Assembly: GCA_031417915.1 (NCBI GenBank)
Contig: JANOWN010000045.1
Span: 1 to 54,209 of the forward strand
DNA: 54,209 nt
Reading direction: 5' to 3'
Source of the DNA: Methylotenera_A sp031417915
Lineage (GTDB): Bacteria; Pseudomonadota; Gammaproteobacteria; Burkholderiales; Methylophilaceae
Every line of letters starts with the position of its first letter. Within the stretch, counting starts at the first letter, position 1. The translations under genes were made by a program, and so were the position numbers. The notes under the pieces are model-generated. The model saw only the letters and a list, made by a program, of their open reading frames with translations, did not search any database and was not told the origin of the DNA. Below, one piece after another: positions 51,223 to 54,209 of this stretch.

Positions 51223-51978
51223 ATGGCAGACTCACGAATTTTATTTGGCTTTCACGCAGTATTAAGCCGCATGCGCCAACACCCCACCAGTATTGAAGAA
51301 ATTTTAATTGACCGCGACCGCATCGATGCGCGCATGAAAGATTTACTTGGTTTGGCAGAGGCTGCTGGCGTGCGCACCATGCAAGTGGATAGGGCGCGGC
51401 TGGACGGCTTGGCGGGCATGAATGGCCGCCACCAAGGCGTCATTGCGCGCGTCATCGATACGCCAATTCCGTATAAAGATATTCATGATATTTTGGAATC
51501 TGACCTGAAAGAAGCGCCATTTTTCTTGGTGTTAGATGGTGTGGAAGACCCGCATAACCTCGGCGCTTGCTTGCGCGTGGCCGATGCGATGGGCGTGCAT
51601 GCTGTCATCGCCCCAAAAGATCGCGCTGTGGGCTTAAACGCCACTGTGCGTAAGGTAGCTTGCGGTGCGGCAGAAACCGTGCCGTTTATTGCTGTCACCA
51701 ATTTAGCGCGCACCATTCGCGAGCTTAAAGAAGCAGGCGTATTTGTGGTGGGAACCACCATGGACGCACCGACCAGCCTGCTCAACACTAAGCTAGATGG
51801 TCCAATCGCGATTGTGTTGGGTGCAGAAGGCGACGGCATTCGCCGCTTAACGGCAGAGACCTGTGACGCGTTGGTGACAATTCCCATGTTTGGCAGCGTA
51901 GAGAGCCTAAACGTCAGCGTGGCCAGCGGCATTTGCCTATACGAGGCACGCCGCCAGCGCAGTCTAGTTAAGGTCTAG
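51223..51978 (+). CDS. rlmB: 23S rRNA (guanosine-2251-2'-O)-methyltransferase
   Basis: A 251-aa SpoU/TrmH-family enzyme that 2'-O-methylates G2251 of 23S rRNA. The N-terminal substrate-binding domain has LFGFHAVLSRM (residues 6-16), and the trefoil-knot catalytic domain has LDGVEDPHNLGACLRVADA (about 103-121), IVLGAEGDGIRRL (about 195-207) and MFGSVESLNVSVASGICLYE (about 221-240). It starts 2 bp after rnr. Its TAG stop shares the CTAG at 51975-51978 with the convergent mqo stop. Confidence 0.95.
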   Translation: MADSRILFGFHAVLSRMRQHPTSIEEILIDRDRIDARMKDLLGLAEAAGVRTMQVDRARLDGLAGMNGRHQGVIARVIDTPIPYKDIHDILESDLKEAPFFLVLDGVEDPHNLGACLRVADAMGVHAVIAPKDRAVGLNATVRKVACGAAETVPFIAVTNLARTIRELKEAGVFVVGTTMDAPTSLLNTKLDGPIAIVLGAEGDGIRRLTAETCDALVTIPMFGSVESLNVSVASGICLYEARRQRSLVKV

Positions 51979-53468
51979 ATTAATTTGAGCGTTGTTAAAG
52001 TACGTTGACGCACTTTTTTTAGCAATGTTGCATTTTCAATTAAAGACTCGCTATAAGAAGGCACCAGCAGCTTAATTTTTGCCTGCCAGCCCTGCGAGCT
52101 AATTTGGTTTGCAAAACAGCGTTCAAGCACGTCTATCATGGCTTTTACACTGACGGATGCGCCAGGCGAGGCGCCTAATAAAGCTGCTAAAGTGCCATCA
52201 TGGCTGGCGACAATTTCGGTGCCAAACTCTAACTTGCCCCATTTTTTGTTGCAGTTTTTAATAATCTGCACGCGTTGGCCAGCGTTTTCCAGCTTCCAAT
52301 CCGCGCTAACAGCTTGCGGTAAAAACTCACGCAACGCGTCCATGCGTTGTTCGTGCGTTTGTCTGGTTTCTTTCACTAAATATTTTGTTAAGTCCATATT
52401 GCTTCGCCCTACGCCCAGCATGGCTTTCAAGTTGTTTGGCTTTAGTGATTTAGCTAAATCTAAGCTTGAGCCTTGCTTTAAAAATTTAGTGGTAAAACCA
52501 GCAAAAGGCCCAAACAGCAGCGCCGCTTTACCATTAATCATGCGCGTATCTAAATGCGGCACCGACATAGGTGGCGCGCCAACCGCCGCTTTGCCATACA
52601 CCTTAATTTTGTGTTGTGCAATTACAGTGGGATTATTGCAAATAAGCCATTGGCCACTGACAGGAAAGCCGCCATAGCCCTTGCTTTCATCGATTTCTGC
52701 TTTTTGTAACAGCGGCAATGCACCGCCGCCAGCACCCAAAAATACAAATTTGGCATTGATGGTTTGCGTGTGCTTATTTTGCGTGTTGCGTAATTGCACA
52801 TGCCAAGTATTATCTTTGGCGCGGTTTTTTACTTTGTTGAGATTCCTGACTTGGGTGTTGGTGAGCAAGTTAAAGTTTTGTTGCTGACTTAAATGTGCCA
52901 CCATGTGCCGTGTCAGCGCTCCAAAATCGACGTCAGAGCCATGCGCGACGTAGCTTGCGGCCATTTTTTCGCTAGGTTTACGATTCGCCATCATCAGTGG
53001 CATCCACGCTTTTAACTGGGCAAAATCTTCGCTAAATTGCATGTCTTCAAATAAATGATGTTGCTTAAGCAATTCAAAGCGCTGTTTTAAAAACGCAGTA
53101 TTTTGTTCGCCCCAAACAAAGCTTAAATGTGGTGTTTTGTTAATAAAGGCATCGGGCGCAGGCAGCGCGCCTGTTTCAACCAAATGTGACCAAAACTGTA
53201 GCGAAATTTCAAATGCTGCATTAATTTCCAAGGCGCGCGTAATATTGATGCTGTCATCGGCGGCTTGTGGCGTGTAGTTAAGCTCGCAATGCCCCGCATG
53301 GCCTGTACCCGCGTTGTTAAGCGCGTCTGAGCTCTCTAAAGCGACTTCTGAAAGCTGTTCTACCATGGTAACGCGCAATGCTGGCGCTAATTGGTGTAAT
53401 AGCATACCAAGCGTGGCGCTCATAATGCCGCCACCCACTAACAACACATCAATTTCTAGGTTTTTCAT
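51975..53468 (-). CDS. mqo: Malate:quinone oxidoreductase
   Basis: A 497-aa peripheral-membrane FAD enzyme oxidising malate to oxaloacetate and passing electrons to quinones. The FAD motif DVLLVGGGIMSATLGMLL is at residues 7-24. The NNAGTGHAGHCELNYTP segment near residue 51 and RVQIIKNCNKKWGKLEFGTE (about 406-425) are characteristic of Mqo. It is convergent with rlmB, overlapping by 4 bp, so no terminator separates them and read-through antisense is likely. Confidence 0.95.
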   Translation of the reverse strand: MKNLEIDVLLVGGGIMSATLGMLLHQLAPALRVTMVEQLSEVALESSDALNNAGTGHAGHCELNYTPQAADDSINITRALEINAAFEISLQFWSHLVETGALPAPDAFINKTPHLSFVWGEQNTAFLKQRFELLKQHHLFEDMQFSEDFAQLKAWMPLMMANRKPSEKMAASYVAHGSDVDFGALTRHMVAHLSQQQNFNLLTNTQVRNLNKVKNRAKDNTWHVQLRNTQNKHTQTINAKFVFLGAGGGALPLLQKAEIDESKGYGGFPVSGQWLICNNPTVIAQHKIKVYGKAAVGAPPMSVPHLDTRMINGKAALLFGPFAGFTTKFLKQGSSLDLAKSLKPNNLKAMLGVGRSNMDLTKYLVKETRQTHEQRMDALREFLPQAVSADWKLENAGQRVQIIKNCNKKWGKLEFGTEIVASHDGTLAALLGASPGASVSVKAMIDVLERCFANQISSQGWQAKIKLLVPSYSESLIENATLLKKVRQRTLTTLKLI

Positions 53469-53496
53469 GCAAATTTCTTTAAATAATGGACAACAA

Positions 53497-53522
53497 AAAA
53501 GCCAGCGCTGACGCTGGCTTTA
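53497..53522 (-). terminator. infA: Intrinsic terminator of the IF-1 paralogue gene
   Basis: On the minus strand a perfect 7-bp GC-rich stem (GCCAGCG/CGCTGGC, 53501-53518, four-base loop) is followed by T6. It starts 16 bases downstream of the infA stop and lies just upstream of the mqo start, so mqo needs its own promoter, probably in or just after this segment. Confidence 0.85.
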
Positions 53523-53533
53523 AGTGGGTTTAC

Positions 53534-53794
53534 TTAATAAGTGCGTCGTTTTGGTGGAGTGTAAGGCGTTTTCGATTCAATATGCCTAAACGTAATGCGG
53601 CCATTATTAATATCGTAGGGCGAAAGTTCTAAGGTGACTTTATCGCCAGCCAAAATGCGGATATGATTTTTTTTCATTTTGCCGCCCGTGTAGGCGATGA
53701 GTTTGTGACCGTTTTCTAGCGTCACGCGATAGCGCGAATCGGGCAGAATTTCATCCACCACGCCATTCATTTCAATCAACTCTTCTTTAGCCAT
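53534..53794 (-). CDS. infA: Translation initiation factor IF-1, second-copy type (86 aa)
   Basis: An OB-fold factor binding the 30S A site: AKEELIEMNGVVDEILPDSR, YRVTLENGHKLIAYTGGKM and NHIRILAGDKVTLELSPYD, then GRITFRH. It carries 14 extra C-terminal residues (ESKTPYTPPKRRTY) beyond the standard 72-residue protein, a feature of the second IF-1 copy in betaproteobacteria; the primary copy usually lies in the ribosomal protein cluster. The ATG at 53794 matches the conserved start; the frame is open 39 bp further up. It is divergent from the cold-shock gene. Confidence 0.93.
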   Translation of the reverse strand: MAKEELIEMNGVVDEILPDSRYRVTLENGHKLIAYTGGKMKKNHIRILAGDKVTLELSPYDINNGRITFRHIESKTPYTPPKRRTY

Positions 53795-53890
53795 GCCACA
53801 ACTCCAAGGTTTATCTAAGACCCTAAAACACAATATTGGGAATAGTGTAAAAAAACAACAAAGCGCAAAGACACTACCAAACGCAGGCGC

Positions 53891-53919
53891 AGTATAGTCT
53901 CGCGGGTGAAAATAAGCAA
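53891..53919 (-). promoter_or_regulatory. Candidate sigma-70 promoter of infA
   Basis: On the minus strand TTGCTT (53914-53919) and TATACT (53891-53896) are separated by 17 bp, 97 bases upstream of the infA ATG. The -10 matches five of six consensus bases, which makes this a good candidate and implies a leader of about 90 nt. Confidence 0.6.
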
Positions 53920-53957
53920 CAAATTACAAGATTATTGCAATTAAATAGTGATATTGC

Positions 53958-53986
53958 TTGACATGCGAATGAATTCTCCGTACAAA
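53958..53986 (+). promoter_or_regulatory. Sigma-70 promoter of the cold-shock gene
   Basis: A perfect TTGACA (53958-53963), a 17-bp spacer and TACAAA (53981-53986) place the start near 53993, about 100 nt before the csp ATG. Confidence 0.7.
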
Positions 53987-53992
53987 GACGCT

Positions 53993-54093
53993 TAGGCGTT
54001 TAGATTTTTAATTTATTGGGTCCTTCCGGGCTCATTTTTTTTAGAAGTAGAGACTTTTTTGGGTGCCTCCCTTTTTAGTAAGAAAGTAATATT
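53993..54093 (+). promoter_or_regulatory. Long 5' leader of the cold-shock gene
   Basis: About 100 nt of untranslated leader precede the csp ATG. An ACGC-TTAG-GCGT hairpin (53988-53999) overlaps the predicted start, and a GGG-N5-CCC element followed by T5 (54060-54075) lies just before a weak AAGAAAG ribosome-binding site. Long structured leaders act as RNA thermosensors in csp genes such as E. coli cspA; that function is inferred here. Confidence 0.5.
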
Positions 54094-54209
54094 ATGGCAA
54101 CAGGTATTGTAAAGTGGTTCAATGATTCTAAAGGTTTTGGTTTCATTACTCCAGATGCAGGCGGTGACGATTTATTCGCACATTTCTCAGCTATCGTAGA
54201 TAGCGGTTA
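54094..54209 (+). CDS. Cold-shock protein (CspA family), truncated by the window end
   Basis: The first 38 codons of a CspA-type single-stranded nucleic-acid chaperone are visible: MATGIVKWFNDSKGFGFITP with the RNP1 motif KGFGFI (residues 13-18) and the RNP2-like DLFAHFSAI (about 26-34). Family proteins are 67-70 aa, so about half lies beyond base 54209. It is transcribed divergently from the IF-1 paralogue. Confidence 0.95.
   Translation, partial: MATGIVKWFNDSKGFGFITPDAGGDDLFAHFSAIVDSG

Noticed and set aside
52138..52677. 179-codon plus-strand open frame opposite mqo
   Set aside because: It lies entirely within conserved mqo coding sequence on the other strand and has no recognisable domain.
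1..54209. CRISPR array, insertion sequence or prophage genes
   Set aside because: No regularly spaced direct repeats, transposase, integrase or phage structural motifs were recognised in any frame.

Overview
The window reads as a chromosomal segment of a betaproteobacterium, most plausibly a methylotroph of the Methylophilaceae (Methylotenera/Methylophilus-like). This rests on family content: a betaproteobacterial second copy of IF-1, the exosortase-era regulators EpsA (LuxR type) and the EPS-associated MarR-type protein, formate-tetrahydrofolate ligase, and a moderate-to-low GC content. The genus is an inference and was not tested by any search.

Region 1 (1-6.9 kb) is assimilatory sulfate reduction. 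A tightly packed minus-strand operon runs TSUP permease, cysI, DUF934 protein, cysH (APS-reductase type), cysD and cysN (cut by the window edge). The regulator cysB is divergent from it across a 139-bp AT-rich control region. Region 2 (6.9-21.7 kb) is housekeeping: a DUF302 lipoprotein, a HerA-like DUF853 ATPase, fhs, a yigZ gene split by one in-frame stop, an AI-2E family membrane protein, a translationally coupled CHASE2/SH3/M48-protease operon, rmuC, moaD and moaE separated by a 69-bp palindromic repeat, a Lon-like protease, an Nramp-fold transporter lacking the usual DPGN motif, and an Hsp15-like S4 protein.

Region 3 (21.7-47 kb) is a roughly 25-kb surface-polysaccharide island, all on the plus strand. 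It opens with an EPS-associated MarR-type regulator and an ABC exporter (Wzm/Wzt, the latter with a carbohydrate-binding tail). Next comes a sugar-tailoring block: a methyltransferase, a DegT aminotransferase, a WbqC protein, two tandem cytosolic beta-propeller proteins and a GNAT acyltransferase. This is followed by a Gtr-like periplasmic glycosylation module (GtrB-like GT2, methyltransferase, GtrA flippase, GT-C enzyme). Several GT2/GT4 glycosyltransferases, further methyltransferases (one fused to a glycosyltransferase) and an epimerase come after it. The end is an initiation cassette (SDR reductase, PglC-like phosphoglycosyl transferase, WbpM/CapD-like dehydratase) followed by galU and a phosphoribosyltransferase. 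No Wzx, Wzy, exosortase or ligase was seen, so the polymer is probably built on undecaprenyl diphosphate in the cytoplasm, exported by Wzm/Wzt, and perhaps decorated in the periplasm by the Gtr-like module.

Region 4 (47.6-54.2 kb) holds the regulator epsA behind nested palindromes, a bidirectional terminator, tRNA-Leu(CAG), rnr, rlmB, a convergent malate:quinone oxidoreductase gene sharing its stop tetranucleotide with rlmB, the IF-1 paralogue, and a divergent cold-shock gene cut by the window end.

No rRNA, CRISPR array, insertion sequence, prophage or integrase was seen. No gene-free stretch exceeds 300 bases; the longest is 53795-54093 (299 bases), which holds the divergent infA/csp promoters and the csp leader. 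The candidates I find most unusual are the tandem beta-propeller/WbqC/aminotransferase/GNAT block, the methyltransferase embedded in the Gtr-like module, and the CHASE2/SH3/M48 operon.
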